Positions 16,434 through 25,181 are shown, counted from the stretch's first letter. The stretch: DNA of 64,000 nucleotides from Amarolinea aalborgensis (GCF_900491745.1 NZ_UETR01000016.1:1-64000); one strand, 5' to 3'. A program made the numbers and translations. The notes: generated by a model not told the origin, from the letters alone.

Positions 16434-19205
16434 TCAGGGCAATGCCCACGCGACACGGCGTAAGGCCGCGGCCGCCCGCGGGCTGCGCCAGGCGCCGCCG
16501 ACTGCCGCAGTCGCCGGCTGCACTGCGCCCATTGCTTCGATTGCCTGACCAGGCTGCGCGCCTTTGACGCCGATGACGGCGTGACCCCAGCGAAAGCCCC
16601 CGCGCAAATCGCCCGCGGCGCCGATTTCGTGTAGCGCGTTCACCGCGTCTGCGCCTAACGCCAGCGAGGCTTCGTCGGCCGCGGCCGCAACCACGATGCG
16701 CCCGATCGGCGTATCTCGTATGAACGCGGCCAGCGCGCTCGATGCAGTCGGGTCGTTCAGCGTGTTGAAGCGACGCACACTCTCCACCTCGCCCTTCACC
16801 GGCTCGATGATGGCCACATAGTAGCCCGGTTCGCCAGGCGTGACAACGGCATCGCGGCCATTGACCCAGATGTGGGCAAAATCGCCGCTCTCTTCGCCCG
16901 CGCTCTCGACAAAAATCGGCAGAGGCGCACGCACCCCGGTCGCCCCAATCACAGCGGGCGGCTCTGATTCTAACCGTAAGGGGTACAGTTCGCCAAATTC
17001 GAGAATGACATCATTGAGGCCCGTACGGGCAGGAATTTCCAGCGTCAGCGTTTGCCAGGTGGGCGCCAGCGGCAGCGCAGGCGATTGCCAGCCGTTGACG
17101 CTGACGCGCACGGTTTGCCCTGGGCCGGCGGCTTTGGCCTCCAACGTCAGGTTGACCTTGCCGGGCAATGGCAGCAGCAGCCGACTGCGAGTGCGCTCAG
17201 CCCACACCGCGTCCGGCGTTTCACCCTGCCAGGCGTCGCCCAGAAGCGGCGGCTGCAGCCAGCCATTCCAGCCTTCACCCAGGTAGAGTGTGCCGATCGG
17301 CGATGTCAATGCCACATTGGCCGGTTCGGCTGCCTCTGTGTTCGTCACGGCATACAGGCGCACGCCGTCGCGTGCAGTCAGCAGACTGACCGGCAACACG
17401 GACTCGACATAAGTAATCAGGGCCGGGGGAGCGTAGGCCTCGTGCACGGTAATGAAGCGAATGTCAAATTGGCGCAGAACCGCAGGCGCGGCGCGGCGAT
17501 CTTGCGCCAGCAGCAGCTGCCAGGCGGTGGGATCGGCAAAGAGGCTGCGCAAGCGCGCGTGCGCAGGCTGGTCAGCAGCGTTGGTCAGCGCGAGGAGGGT
17601 GCTAAGCACCGGCGCCTGGCTGAAGTATTGAAACTTGAAAGCCGGATTGCGCGAGGTGTTACCGCCCAGCAGTCGTTTGTGGTGCACGGTTTGGTACCAC
17701 TGCTGCCTCATGATCAGCTCGTCCTGCTTACCCAACACGCGCGCCCCGTTACGCCAGCCCAGGGGAAGCTCCAACAGCGTGAAATCGCCTGGCGCTGCCG
17801 CCACCTCCTTGTAGACAGCCGGTATCTGCGCCAGGTTGGTCAACGGCAGCGGCGCAGACAGATGCTCGAACAGGATCAGCAGCAGGCAGACCACCATCCA
17901 CGCGGTCTTGCGCCCGCTGCTGGTTGCCAGGCGGCGGGCGAACACAGCCAGCCCTTCCGCCGCCAGCACCGCCAGGCTGAGCATCAGCATGACGCTGAAG
18001 CGACTGGGGTAGCGATTGCCGTTGAAAAACGGCAGCCGCGCCAGCAGCCCAAAGGGGCCGCCGATGCCGGTGTCATGCCCGGCGATGCGCAGGGTAGGGC
18101 CTAGCGTCAGCAGAAAGAAAGCGAGCGCAGCCAGCGCCCAGAAACGCATCTCGCGTCGGTGTTGACCGCGCCAGGCGCCCAGCAGCGCCAGCGCCAGCAC
18201 CGAAAGACCGGGGTAGATGTGTTGGCCCTTGTCGTGCGGAAACGAGGCGGCGCGCGCGGCCGCGCCCAGCAGCGGGTGGAGCTGCGTTGGCTGTACAAAG
18301 CCGGCCAGGTCGGCTGAGAAGATGTCGGCAAAACCGCCGCCGCTGCCGAAGAAGTCGCCTTCGGCGCGCAGATCGGGCAGCATGGCGGCCAGCAGGGGCA
18401 GCGCGCTGAGCGCAGCCACGACGGCCAGGGCTGCCAACCCGCCCAGCCGCGGCGCCAGCCAGGCGCGCCCGCGCGGCGCGGTCACCGCGGCGACCACCCA
18501 CTGGATGCCGAACAGCCCGACCAGAATGAGCAAGAAACTGGCGAAGGTCATCTCTGCCCACAGTTGCAGAGCCAGGAAAAGACCGGCCAGCGCGCCGTCG
18601 CGCAGCGTCTGGCGCAGCGTGCCAGCCCGTCCCAGGCGCACCAGGTAAAGCGCGCAGAAGGGAATCCACTGTGAACTGGCGATGTTGGCTTGACCGAGCG
18701 CGGCGTAGAAGAGCTTGCTGGAGGCAAAAGCGTAGATGATGCCGGCCCCGAACGCCGGCCAGAAACCAGCCTGCGGCCGGCGTTGCACCGCGCGTGCCAG
18801 CAAAAAGGCGCCATACCCGCTGAGCACGAAGGAGGAGAGCAGCAGCACGTTGTTGGCGACGATCACCGAGGCGGCCGTTTGCAGCGGCGCGGCCAGCAGG
18901 CCGTTGAGCACGGTCAGGGTGTAAAACGCCAGGTTGATGCCGATTGGGTAGAACATCCAGCGGCAGTCGAACAGGTTCAGTTGGCGATCAATCGCGGCGT
19001 ACTTCACCCACCAGAGGTTCCAGGCCAGCGCAGGATCGTCAATACCGTCGCCAGGGACGTGGGTGGTCAGGTGCGGAAGCAGCGGCCAGGTCAGCAGCAG
19101 GCTCAGCAGGGTGAAGCCGGCGAGCGCGACCACGTGAGGGTGGCGTTGGAGGATCTCGGTTGCGCGCAGAAACCGAAATCCTCTTTTCACTGGTCTTGTA
19201 TCCAT
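16434..19205 (-). CDS. Large GT-C-like integral membrane protein
   Basis: The 923-residue protein has a hydrophobic N-terminal half with roughly 11-12 helices and a soluble C-terminal half from about residue 520. The first loop has a GDGIDDPALAWNLWW motif with paired acids, as in GT-C glycosyltransferases (PMT/ArnT fold), and later NGNRYPSRFSVML. The C-terminal half contains a beta-rich, carbohydrate-binding-like segment (LYLGEGWNGW, GPGQTVRVSVNGW). It may add sugars from lipid carriers outside the cell. ATG 19205 (MDTRPV) is chosen over the ATG at 19259, which would overlap the divergent folC start codon. It is the first gene of the operon continuing into the Gfo/Idh gene. Confidence 0.75.
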   Translation of the reverse strand: MDTRPVKRGFRFLRATEILQRHPHVVALAGFTLLSLLLTWPLLPHLTTHVPGDGIDDPALAWNLWWVKYAAIDRQLNLFDCRWMFYPIGINLAFYTLTVLNGLLAAPLQTAASVIVANNVLLLSSFVLSGYGAFLLARAVQRRPQAGFWPAFGAGIIYAFASSKLFYAALGQANIASSQWIPFCALYLVRLGRAGTLRQTLRDGALAGLFLALQLWAEMTFASFLLILVGLFGIQWVVAAVTAPRGRAWLAPRLGGLAALAVVAALSALPLLAAMLPDLRAEGDFFGSGGGFADIFSADLAGFVQPTQLHPLLGAAARAASFPHDKGQHIYPGLSVLALALLGAWRGQHRREMRFWALAALAFFLLTLGPTLRIAGHDTGIGGPFGLLARLPFFNGNRYPSRFSVMLMLSLAVLAAEGLAVFARRLATSSGRKTAWMVVCLLLILFEHLSAPLPLTNLAQIPAVYKEVAAAPGDFTLLELPLGWRNGARVLGKQDELIMRQQWYQTVHHKRLLGGNTSRNPAFKFQYFSQAPVLSTLLALTNAADQPAHARLRSLFADPTAWQLLLAQDRRAAPAVLRQFDIRFITVHEAYAPPALITYVESVLPVSLLTARDGVRLYAVTNTEAAEPANVALTSPIGTLYLGEGWNGWLQPPLLGDAWQGETPDAVWAERTRSRLLLPLPGKVNLTLEAKAAGPGQTVRVSVNGWQSPALPLAPTWQTLTLEIPARTGLNDVILEFGELYPLRLESEPPAVIGATGVRAPLPIFVESAGEESGDFAHIWVNGRDAVVTPGEPGYYVAIIEPVKGEVESVRRFNTLNDPTASSALAAFIRDTPIGRIVVAAAADEASLALGADAVNALHEIGAAGDLRGGFRWGHAVIGVKGAQPGQAIEAMGAVQPATAAVGGAWRSPRAAAALRRVAWALP

Positions 19206-19220
19206 CACGCGTTGCACGCT

Positions 19221-19248
19221 TTGCCTTTCGCGCTCGCTAGAGTACAAT
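19221..19248 (+). promoter_or_regulatory. folC promoter giving a near-leaderless transcript
   Basis: TTGCCT (19221-19226), a 16-base spacer and TACAAT (19243-19248). The start codon is at 19258, so initiation about 7 bases after the -10 leaves an mRNA leader of only 2-4 bases. No Shine-Dalgarno is present, consistent with leaderless translation. Confidence 0.55.
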
Positions 19249-19257
19249 AGCGCCGCC

Positions 19258-20676
19258 ATGAACGACCACGATCCAGCCTATCTCGACGCACTGCACACCA
19301 TTTTCGGTCGCGTCAATTTTGAGCGCCAGCCGCGCTTTGACTATTCCGCGTCCACGCTCAACCTGGAACGCATGCGGGCCTTGTTGGCCGACTTGGGGAA
19401 TCCACAGCAGCATTTTCATATTGTACACGTCGCAGGCACCAAAGGCAAAGGCTCTGTCTGCGCCTTCACAGAGTCCATCCTGCGCGCGGCCGGCTACCGC
19501 ACGGGCTTGTATACGTCGCCCCATCTGCACACGTTTCGTGAACGCATGCGGGTCAATGGCGCACTGATCAGCCGCGCCGAGTTGGCGGCGTTGGTTGCGC
19601 GCTGCCGCCCAGCCTTCGAGCACATTCCTGGCGTCACCACGTTCGAGCTGATTACCGCGTTGGCTTGCACTCATTTTGCCCAGCAGGGCGTGCAGTGGGC
19701 CGTGCTCGAAGTAGGTCTGGGCGGCCGCCTCGATTCGACGAACGTGGTGCAGCCAGACATCACGGCCATCACCTCCTTGAGCTACGATCACATGGCGGTT
19801 CTTGGCAACACCTTGACGCAGATTGCTCACGAGAAGGCCGGCATCATCAAGCCAGGCGTGCCGCTGGTGTGCGCGCCGCAGGCGCCGGAGGCCCTGGCCG
19901 TCATCGAAGCCACGTGCCACGAACGCCAGGCGCCCCTGCTGCTCTTGGGGCGTGAATGGATTTGGAAAGCCGCCGGGCCGGCGTTTTGGGTGCAGCCGCG
20001 CGCAGGCCCGCCTTCGCCGGAGACGCCCGGCTTCATCATCCCATTGGCTGGCGCGCACCAGGTGGTCAACGCTGCGCTGGCGGTCGTGATTGCGCGCACG
20101 CTCGACGCCCAGGGCGCGCTTATCGGCGAGGAGGCGATCCGAAATGGCCTGGCTGCAGCTCGCTGGCCCGCGCGGTTCGAAACCTTGACGCCGGTTGGAG
20201 AACGGGGATCGGAGGCTGCGGAGTGGCCGACGGTCATTGCGGATGGGGCGCACAACGTGGACTCGGCGCAGAAGCTGGCCGGGATGCTGGATGCGGTCAA
20301 ACGCCAGCAAGGCGGCCGCCTGGGGTTGATTTTGGGCGCGTCGCTGGACAAGGATGTCTCAGGCATGTTACGTGAGCTGCTGCCGGTCACTGATCTGCTC
20401 GTCTGCACGCAGGCGCAGCATCCGCGTGCGTTTGCGCCGCAGAAGCTGGCGGAGCTGGCGGGTGAGATCATGGCTGCGAAAGGTGATGTTACGACGGCGC
20501 CGACGGTAGACGCGGCCCTGGCGCGGGCGTTGGACTGGGCCGCGCCTGTGGATGTGATCTGTTTTGCCGGCTCGCTCTTCATTGCCGCTGAAGGGCGTGA
20601 AGCCTGGGCGCGGCGCCACGCCGATCATTTTGCGCCGGCTGATTGGGTTTTCGAAGCCGAGGCGTTGGAGCTGTGA
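19258..20676 (+). CDS. folC: Bifunctional folylpolyglutamate synthase / dihydrofolate synthase
   Basis: The 472-residue Mur-ligase-fold enzyme has the P-loop GTKGKGS (~60), LYTSPHLHTFRERM, the omega-loop region EVGLGGRLDSTNVV and the carbamylated-lysine/metal segment HEKAGIIKPGVP. It adds glutamate to dihydropteroate and to reduced folates. It is slightly long for the family because of a C-terminal extension. The ATG at 19258 shares a CATG palindrome with a possible start of the divergent membrane gene. The next gene begins 5 bases after its stop, suggesting cotranscription. Confidence 0.93.
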   Translation: MNDHDPAYLDALHTIFGRVNFERQPRFDYSASTLNLERMRALLADLGNPQQHFHIVHVAGTKGKGSVCAFTESILRAAGYRTGLYTSPHLHTFRERMRVNGALISRAELAALVARCRPAFEHIPGVTTFELITALACTHFAQQGVQWAVLEVGLGGRLDSTNVVQPDITAITSLSYDHMAVLGNTLTQIAHEKAGIIKPGVPLVCAPQAPEALAVIEATCHERQAPLLLLGREWIWKAAGPAFWVQPRAGPPSPETPGFIIPLAGAHQVVNAALAVVIARTLDAQGALIGEEAIRNGLAAARWPARFETLTPVGERGSEAAEWPTVIADGAHNVDSAQKLAGMLDAVKRQQGGRLGLILGASLDKDVSGMLRELLPVTDLLVCTQAQHPRAFAPQKLAELAGEIMAAKGDVTTAPTVDAALARALDWAAPVDVICFAGSLFIAAEGREAWARRHADHFAPADWVFEAEALEL

Positions 20677-20680
20677 ACCG

Positions 20681-22099
20681 ATGAACGCGCCTTCACTCAT
20701 TATGCGCCGCCAGGCCAGCCACACTGCAGCCGACGCCGAGTCGCTGCTGCAGCGCGGCGCGGCTGATGATTTGGCGGTGTTCAACGAACCGCCGGACGCT
20801 GCAGAACTAGCCGCCACACTGGTGGCCCTGGCCAACGATCATGGCGGTCTGGTTGTGCTGGCGCCGGCCAACGCCAGCCCTGATTCCCTGGCTGACCTGA
20901 CGCAGGCCGCTTGCCTCCTCGCGCAGCCGCCGTTGATCCTGCCCCTGCCCGAACTGCTGACGCTGCCAGGCGGCCTGGCGGCGGTCATCAGCGTACCGCC
21001 GGGCTTGCCACATGTGTACAGCGTGCGCGGCGTCTTCTGGACGCGGATGGCAGCCCAGAATCGGCCGCTGACCACCGAGGAACTGCGCCGCCTGCTGCTG
21101 CAGCGGGATCCGGGCAGCGCCGGCTTCGAGGCATCGGCCGTGCCCGGCGCGCGCCTGGATGACCTGGATTCCGCGCGCGTGCGCGCGTATGTGCAAGCGC
21201 TGTCAGGACTGGCCGCGGAGACGATGGAAGAGGTGCTGTTGAGCCGCGGCTGCCTGCTGGAGATCGGCGGCATGCTGGCGCCGACGGTGGCCGGCATCCT
21301 CCTCTTCGGCCGCGATCCGCAGCGTTTTCTACGCTCCGCCGAGGTGATCGCCGTGCGTTACCAGGGCGCGGACATGAGTGATGAGTTCGTACGCCAGGAC
21401 ATTCGCGGCGCGCTACCGCAGCAGGTGCGCCTGGCCGAGGCTTTTGTCAGTGACCACATGCGGCGCAGTAATCGCATCCGCGGCCTGGCGCGCGAGGAGA
21501 TGCTGGAATATCCGATCTCCGTCGTGCGCGAGGCGCTGGTCAACGCCGTGGCGCATCGCGACTACGCCGCGCGAGGCGAGGGCATCAGACTTCTCATGTT
21601 CAGCGATCGCCTGCAGGTCTACTCGCCGGGACGGCTGCCGGGCCACGTCACCCTGGCCAACCTGCTGGCTGAACGTTACAGCCGCAACGAGGCCATCGTG
21701 CAGATTTTGTCGGACATGGGCTTCAGCGAGCGCCTGGGCTACGGCATGGATCGCATGGTGCGCGTCATGCGCGAACATGGCCTGCCGCCGCCGCAGTTCA
21801 CCGAGACGGCGGCCGGCTTCGAAGTGACGCTGCGCAATGGCGGGGAGATGATCTCGGCGCCTGCGCCCGCCGCCAGCGAGACGCCGGCCGTGCGCTGGCG
21901 CGGCCTCAATTTCAATCCACGGCAGGAGAAGGCCTTGCAGTTCCTTGCGCAGCGCGGCCGCATCACCAACAGCGATTACCAGGGTTTGGAGCCAGAGGTC
22001 AGCGCGGAGACCCTGCGCCGCGACCTGGCCGACCTGGTGGATCAGGGCATCCTGCTGCGCGTCGGCGAAAAGCGCGCGACGTACTACATCTTGAAGTAG
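20681..22099 (+). CDS. AlbA_2/HATPase_c_4-type regulator with C-terminal winged helix
   Basis: The 472-residue protein has an N-terminal Schlafen-like AlbA_2 region (~35-140) with LAATLVALANDHGGLVVL, then a GHKL-type HATPase_c_4 segment with EALVNAVAHRDY and GYGMDRMVRVMREHGLPPP (~255-395), and a winged-helix tail (~405-470, SAETLRRDLADLVDQGIL). Such proteins are annotated as ATP-dependent RecG-related helicases or transcriptional regulators, but they lack helicase motifs; their role is unknown and they are enriched near defence and toxin-antitoxin genes. ATG 20681 lies 5 bases after folC, with no strong binding site. Confidence 0.75.
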   Translation: MNAPSLIMRRQASHTAADAESLLQRGAADDLAVFNEPPDAAELAATLVALANDHGGLVVLAPANASPDSLADLTQAACLLAQPPLILPLPELLTLPGGLAAVISVPPGLPHVYSVRGVFWTRMAAQNRPLTTEELRRLLLQRDPGSAGFEASAVPGARLDDLDSARVRAYVQALSGLAAETMEEVLLSRGCLLEIGGMLAPTVAGILLFGRDPQRFLRSAEVIAVRYQGADMSDEFVRQDIRGALPQQVRLAEAFVSDHMRRSNRIRGLAREEMLEYPISVVREALVNAVAHRDYAARGEGIRLLMFSDRLQVYSPGRLPGHVTLANLLAERYSRNEAIVQILSDMGFSERLGYGMDRMVRVMREHGLPPPQFTETAAGFEVTLRNGGEMISAPAPAASETPAVRWRGLNFNPRQEKALQFLAQRGRITNSDYQGLEPEVSAETLRRDLADLVDQGILLRVGEKRATYYILK

Positions 22100-22133
22100 G
22101 TAAGATTCTTTAGACACGATTTGCAGGTTTTCG

Positions 22134-22338
22134 ACTGTTTGATCCTGTTAATCCTGTGAGTCCTGTCCATTGCGGTTTTGTTTTAGACAGGATTAACAGG
22201 ATTCACAGGATTTCGACTGTGCGATCCTGTTAATCCTGTGAATCCTGTCCATTGCGGCTTTTTTAGACAGGATTAACAGGATTCACAGGATTTCGACCGT
22301 TTGATCCTATCAATCCTGTTAATCCTGTGAATCCTGTC
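22134..22338. repeat. Nested repeat array: 80-82 bp units built of 9-bp ATCCTGTnA motifs in inverted arms
   Basis: Units start at 22141, 22223 and 22303 (period 82 then 80). In each full unit the left arm is three ATCCTGT-type nonamers and the right arm is their complement (GACAGGATTAACAGGATT), separated by an A/T-rich loop containing CATTGCGG. Each unit could thus fold into a long hairpin. The third unit has only a left arm, with a fourth nonamer added. The array ends inside the stop codon of the GxxExxY gene. It is not CRISPR: the intervals are themselves repeated. Confidence 0.9.
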
Positions 22339-22729
22339 AAATCACCTTCTTTGGCCGGAAGGTGCGGTATTTGTGCTTTATTTCTACTGAATGTCCGAAG
22401 TTGATTAACAGTCCATCTTCGATGCTGGTTGCGGTCAGATAGTGAACCAGTTGCACTTCATGTTCTTTGAGAAGTTGTTGGACAGCCTTGATTTCGAGAA
22501 CCAATTTGTTTTCTACCAGCAAGTCAGCATAATACTCGCCCACGGGTCGTCCTCGGTAGATCACAGAGATAGGCACTTGTTGTCGAACTGCCAGCCCAGC
22601 TTCTTTCAATTCAATTAGCAGGGCGTTCTCGTAGACTCTTTCCAAAAACCCTTCCCCAAGTTCGTTGTGAACTCGGAATGCACAGCCGATCACCATATCG
22701 CTGAGCTCCGCTGGAATCCTCTCTGTCAT
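22337..22729 (-). CDS. GxxExxY-family protein (PD-(D/E)XK nuclease-like fold)
   Basis: The 130-residue protein carries the namesake motif as GEGFLERVY (~25-33) and the nuclease-like core EYYADLLVENKLVLEIK, matching PD-(D/E)XK acidic and lysine positions. The family is widespread and uncharacterised; a nuclease or RNA-processing role is proposed only from fold. Its TGA lies inside the last nonamer of the repeat array, and further ATCCTGTT-type repeats lie upstream at 22755-22830, so the gene is bracketed by the same repeat type. Base composition (more A/T) differs from its neighbours, suggesting transfer as a unit. Confidence 0.85.
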   Translation of the reverse strand: MTERIPAELSDMVIGCAFRVHNELGEGFLERVYENALLIELKEAGLAVRQQVPISVIYRGRPVGEYYADLLVENKLVLEIKAVQQLLKEHEVQLVHYLTATSIEDGLLINFGHSVEIKHKYRTFRPKKVI

Positions 22730-22754
22730 GGCACCCTCGCAGTGATGTAAGATT

Positions 22755-22830
22755 TTTCGGTAAGATGAACAGGATGAACAAAATGGCTGCGGGCTGTTGT
22801 TGATCCTGTTTACCTTGTCTTGATCCAGAT
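22755..22830. repeat. Degenerate AACAGGAT / ATCCTGTT inverted repeat upstream of the GxxExxY gene
   Basis: AACAGGATGAAC (22768-22779) and TTGATCCTGTTTACC (22800-22814) are inverted relative to each other and share the motif of the 22134-22338 array. A TAAGATT heptamer at 22748 is matched by one at 22101, a possible but weak element boundary. Otherwise the 150-base gap shows nothing. Confidence 0.55.
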
Positions 22831-22880
22831 CGTTCCCAGGCTGAGACAGAGGAGTGTTTGGTCTGATCCCAAGGCCGATC

Positions 22881-23282
22881 TTAGCGCAAGAACGCCATTT
22901 GACAGACAGATTTCGCGGCGAGAGGGTCGAATTCTCGATGATCAGAGGTGAGCAGGGTGGCTTGCATGCGCTGCGCCAGTATCACTGCAAAACAATCGGC
23001 CAGTGACAACTTGTGGTTGGCCTTCAGTTGGCCTACGCCCAACCAAAACGCCCTGTCCAGGTCATCCCTGCTGACCACATCAATAGACTCGATATCGCGG
23101 ATCGCTTCTTGGGCTGTTTTTTCATCGGCTGCTTTTAGGAAATCATAGTATACTTCACATAAGTATATGACATGCATCAGACACGTGTTCGTTTCATCCA
23201 ATAGGTAATCTTTCACGATATCTGATCCCGCTTCGCCGCGCAAATAGGCGATGGCAGCACAGGCATCCAGGACGATCCTCAT
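22881..23282 (-). CDS. PIN-domain ribonuclease, VapC-type toxin
   Basis: The 133-residue PIN domain has all four acidic metal ligands: D6 in VLDACAA, E43 in LCEVYYD, D96 in LADCFAV and D114 in TSDHREF. VapC toxins cut tRNA or rRNA when freed of antitoxin. Its ATG overlaps the stop of the upstream HTH gene as ATGA, the usual antitoxin-then-toxin coupling. RNA target unknown. Confidence 0.9.
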   Translation of the reverse strand: MRIVLDACAAIAYLRGEAGSDIVKDYLLDETNTCLMHVIYLCEVYYDFLKAADEKTAQEAIRDIESIDVVSRDDLDRAFWLGVGQLKANHKLSLADCFAVILAQRMQATLLTSDHREFDPLAAKSVCQMAFLR

Positions 23283-23617
23283 GGGGTGGCTTCCTCAAGC
23301 GTCAATTCCGCGTGCTTGCGCTGGGCAAATCCTTCGCTGCTGGTTGGCACAAACGCATATTTGCCGTGCAGCGCGTGCACCCGCTCAGCACGGACGACTG
23401 ATGGGGAGGATGGATTGAGGAGCGTTCTCTGGTTTTGTTGCCACGCCAGGTAAGCCCGAATGCTTTCAAGCTCTACCAACCACGGGCTTCTTGGAGCAGG
23501 CGTCTTGCGTTTTGCGCGCAAAATCCCTGCGTTAATGAGGCGATCAACGGTTGACTGGCTTAAGCCGAGAATACGAGTGGCTTCGCGCACGGTGACGGTT
23601 GGCATCAACCCCTCCAT
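23279..23617 (-). CDS. MerR/excisionase-type HTH protein, probable antitoxin of the PIN toxin
   Basis: The 112-residue protein has an N-terminal helix-turn-helix (VREATRILGLSQSTVDRLIN) with a wing (KRKTPAPRS), an Ala/Trp-rich helix and a disordered tail (SSEGFAQRKHAEL) that could thread into the PIN active site. Antitoxins with this DNA-binding type occur with PIN toxins. The start may be 23617 (MEGLMPT) or 23605 (MPTVTV); GGAGGGG lies just before the latter. It sits directly downstream of the phased TATCCCAC array at 23661-23730, its likely operator. Confidence 0.75.
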   Translation of the reverse strand: MEGLMPTVTVREATRILGLSQSTVDRLINAGILRAKRKTPAPRSPWLVELESIRAYLAWQQNQRTLLNPSSPSVVRAERVHALHGKYAFVPTSSEGFAQRKHAELTLEEATP

Positions 23618-23660
23618 CAGGAAGAACCCCTGACTGCCTGCCTCTTTTCACCCGTCGTCC

Positions 23661-23730
23661 GTGTGGGATAGGCGGCCTTATCCCACACGTATCCCACAAA
23701 ATCCCACAGGTTATCCCACGCTCGTCCCAC
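23661..23730. promoter_or_regulatory. Helically phased TATCCCAC array, candidate antitoxin operator
   Basis: A perfect inverted repeat GTGTGGGATA (23661-23670) / TATCCCACAC (23679-23688) is followed by like half-sites starting at 23690, 23700, 23712 and 23723. Successive sites are 10-12 bp apart, about one DNA turn, so bound proteins would sit on one face. It occupies the 129-base gap upstream of the HTH-PIN operon and just after the stop of the SH3b gene. Confidence 0.7.
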
Positions 23731-23746
23731 GTCATACCCAAAGTTG

Positions 23747-25087
23747 TTACCACTTGAACAGCCATCCATCCCAGATGCTTCCGCTTCTTCGGTCATCGTC
23801 GTCGGAATTGTCATCACTCCTCGTATCGGGGTAGCTTGAGTACGGGTCATAGTCTGGGCGGTTGTCGCTCAATTCGCCAGATGTTGCATGGTCTGGATGG
23901 CTCAACAGAGGATAGGACGATGGCGGCAGGTAGTCAGGGCCAGGCAGTAGCGCCAGGAAGATGGGATAAACGATGGCGAGTATCCCGAAGACTATGATAC
24001 CGCCCAAAATGCTCACTGCGGTGAGCACCAAAAAGACAATTCCTATCGTAGTCTGCACTGACTCCAAATTGACGAAATTCTGAAGCAATTCGCGCGGGGA
24101 AGTTGAGCCATCTGGGTCAGCCAGTTGCAGCAAGCCGGACAGGATGGTGACGAGCCAGCCGATCGGAAGAAGCAGAACCGTCACAAGGATGCAGTGCATG
24201 ACCCAACGCCAACGTCTGCCTGCCACCATTAACACAAGTGCAGCGATCCACAGGCTCAGGCCGCCTAAGAAAGTGTTGCGGCGGGCGGGTTCGCCCAATA
24301 GCCAATCTATGCAAGCGAGCGGAGAGTCAAGACTGCATTCTAATGAATCGGCGCGTTCAACCCTGCCAATACCTGTGCCGGTCCCTCCCGCCGTGGACGT
24401 CCGTGTCGCCATCGCTGGTGTAGATGCTACTTCTGTTGCAGTTGGAACATCCGTTACCACCGGTACCCTCGGCGCGCTATTGAGCAAATCGCCAAATATC
24501 CAGGTCCCGTTGGCAGTCTGATACCAAGTGCCAGTTGAGTTTCGCCCAATGATGGTCAGCGCTTGTCCAGACTTAGCGACACCTACGATGGGATAGTTAG
24601 TCCCAGGGCCAGTCCGCAGGTTAGCGTTGGTTCTCACCTTAACCGCTACCTGCGGCGGTCCGTCCGCGGGCTTGGTGGATGGCGGGGTCGTTGCTGGCGC
24701 GGCTGAGGCTGGATTCGGTGCAGCGGCCGGTGGCGCGGGAATGCTCACGGCCTCCGGAACGTTGGGCGTGCCGACCACCAAGTTGCCGAAAATCCAGGCA
24801 CCGTTCGCTAGTTGGTACCAGTTGCCTGCCGGGTTGCGGGCTACGATCTCGATAGTCTGGCCAGCCTTGACGTTGCCAATTCTAGGGTAGTCTGTGCCTG
24901 GCCCAGAGCGTAGGTTAGCGTTGGCCTTCACTGTAGCGGATGATTTTGCGTGTGGGCTTTGGAGGACAGGAGTCGGCGGAGTTTGAACTGACCGCACCGA
25001 TTGAACGGCTGAGGGTGCGGTCAGCAGAGCAAGCAGAATGCCAAACCACACACAAATCCATAAAGGCACAGTGCGATTGTTGCCCAT
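23747..25087 (-). CDS. Membrane protein with two extracytoplasmic SH3b domains
   Basis: The 446-residue protein has a signal sequence or anchor at the N-terminus (WICVWFGILLALLTAPS), two bacterial SH3 (SH3_3) domains at ~52-105 and ~148-205 sharing ANLRSGPGTDYP / ANLRTGPGTNYP and GAWIFG / GTWIFG, a Pro/Ala/Thr-rich linker between them, three to four membrane helices (~274-375) and an Asp/Ser-rich cytoplasmic tail (DDNSDDDDRRSG). SH3b domains bind peptidoglycan peptides; the role of the membrane part is unknown. It is expressed from the promoter at 25153-25181. Confidence 0.8.
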   Translation of the reverse strand: MGNNRTVPLWICVWFGILLALLTAPSAVQSVRSVQTPPTPVLQSPHAKSSATVKANANLRSGPGTDYPRIGNVKAGQTIEIVARNPAGNWYQLANGAWIFGNLVVGTPNVPEAVSIPAPPAAAPNPASAAPATTPPSTKPADGPPQVAVKVRTNANLRTGPGTNYPIVGVAKSGQALTIIGRNSTGTWYQTANGTWIFGDLLNSAPRVPVVTDVPTATEVASTPAMATRTSTAGGTGTGIGRVERADSLECSLDSPLACIDWLLGEPARRNTFLGGLSLWIAALVLMVAGRRWRWVMHCILVTVLLLPIGWLVTILSGLLQLADPDGSTSPRELLQNFVNLESVQTTIGIVFLVLTAVSILGGIIVFGILAIVYPIFLALLPGPDYLPPSSYPLLSHPDHATSGELSDNRPDYDPYSSYPDTRSDDNSDDDDRRSGSIWDGWLFKW

Positions 25088-25152
25088 GTTGCTGCTCCAA
25101 ATGCGCCGTTGCCACCTTCATCAGGTGGTACTCTTGGCGATCATTCGGGAGC

Positions 25153-25181
25153 ATTATACTCGAACCACAGCCACCTGCCAA
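25153..25181 (-). promoter_or_regulatory. Near-consensus minus promoter, -35 TTGGCA / -10 TATAAT
   Basis: On the minus strand, TTGGCA (25181-25176) is separated by 17 bases from TATAAT (25158-25153). Predicted start near 25146 is about 58 bases from the SH3b start codon. Confidence 0.75.

Noticed and set aside
22134..22338. CRISPR array
   Set aside because: The periodicity is ~80 bp but the intervals between repeats are themselves repeated and palindromic; there are no unique spacers and no cas genes.
22101..22754. TAAGATT heptamers as a target-site duplication of the GxxExxY element
   Set aside because: The two copies (22101-22107 and 22748-22754) are short and A/T-rich, and their flanks do not match, so chance is likely.
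23544..23765. 73-residue minus-strand ORF containing WDxxG-type repeats
   Set aside because: Its repetitiveness is the translation of the TATCCCAC operator-like array; it has no plausible start signal and overlaps the HTH gene.
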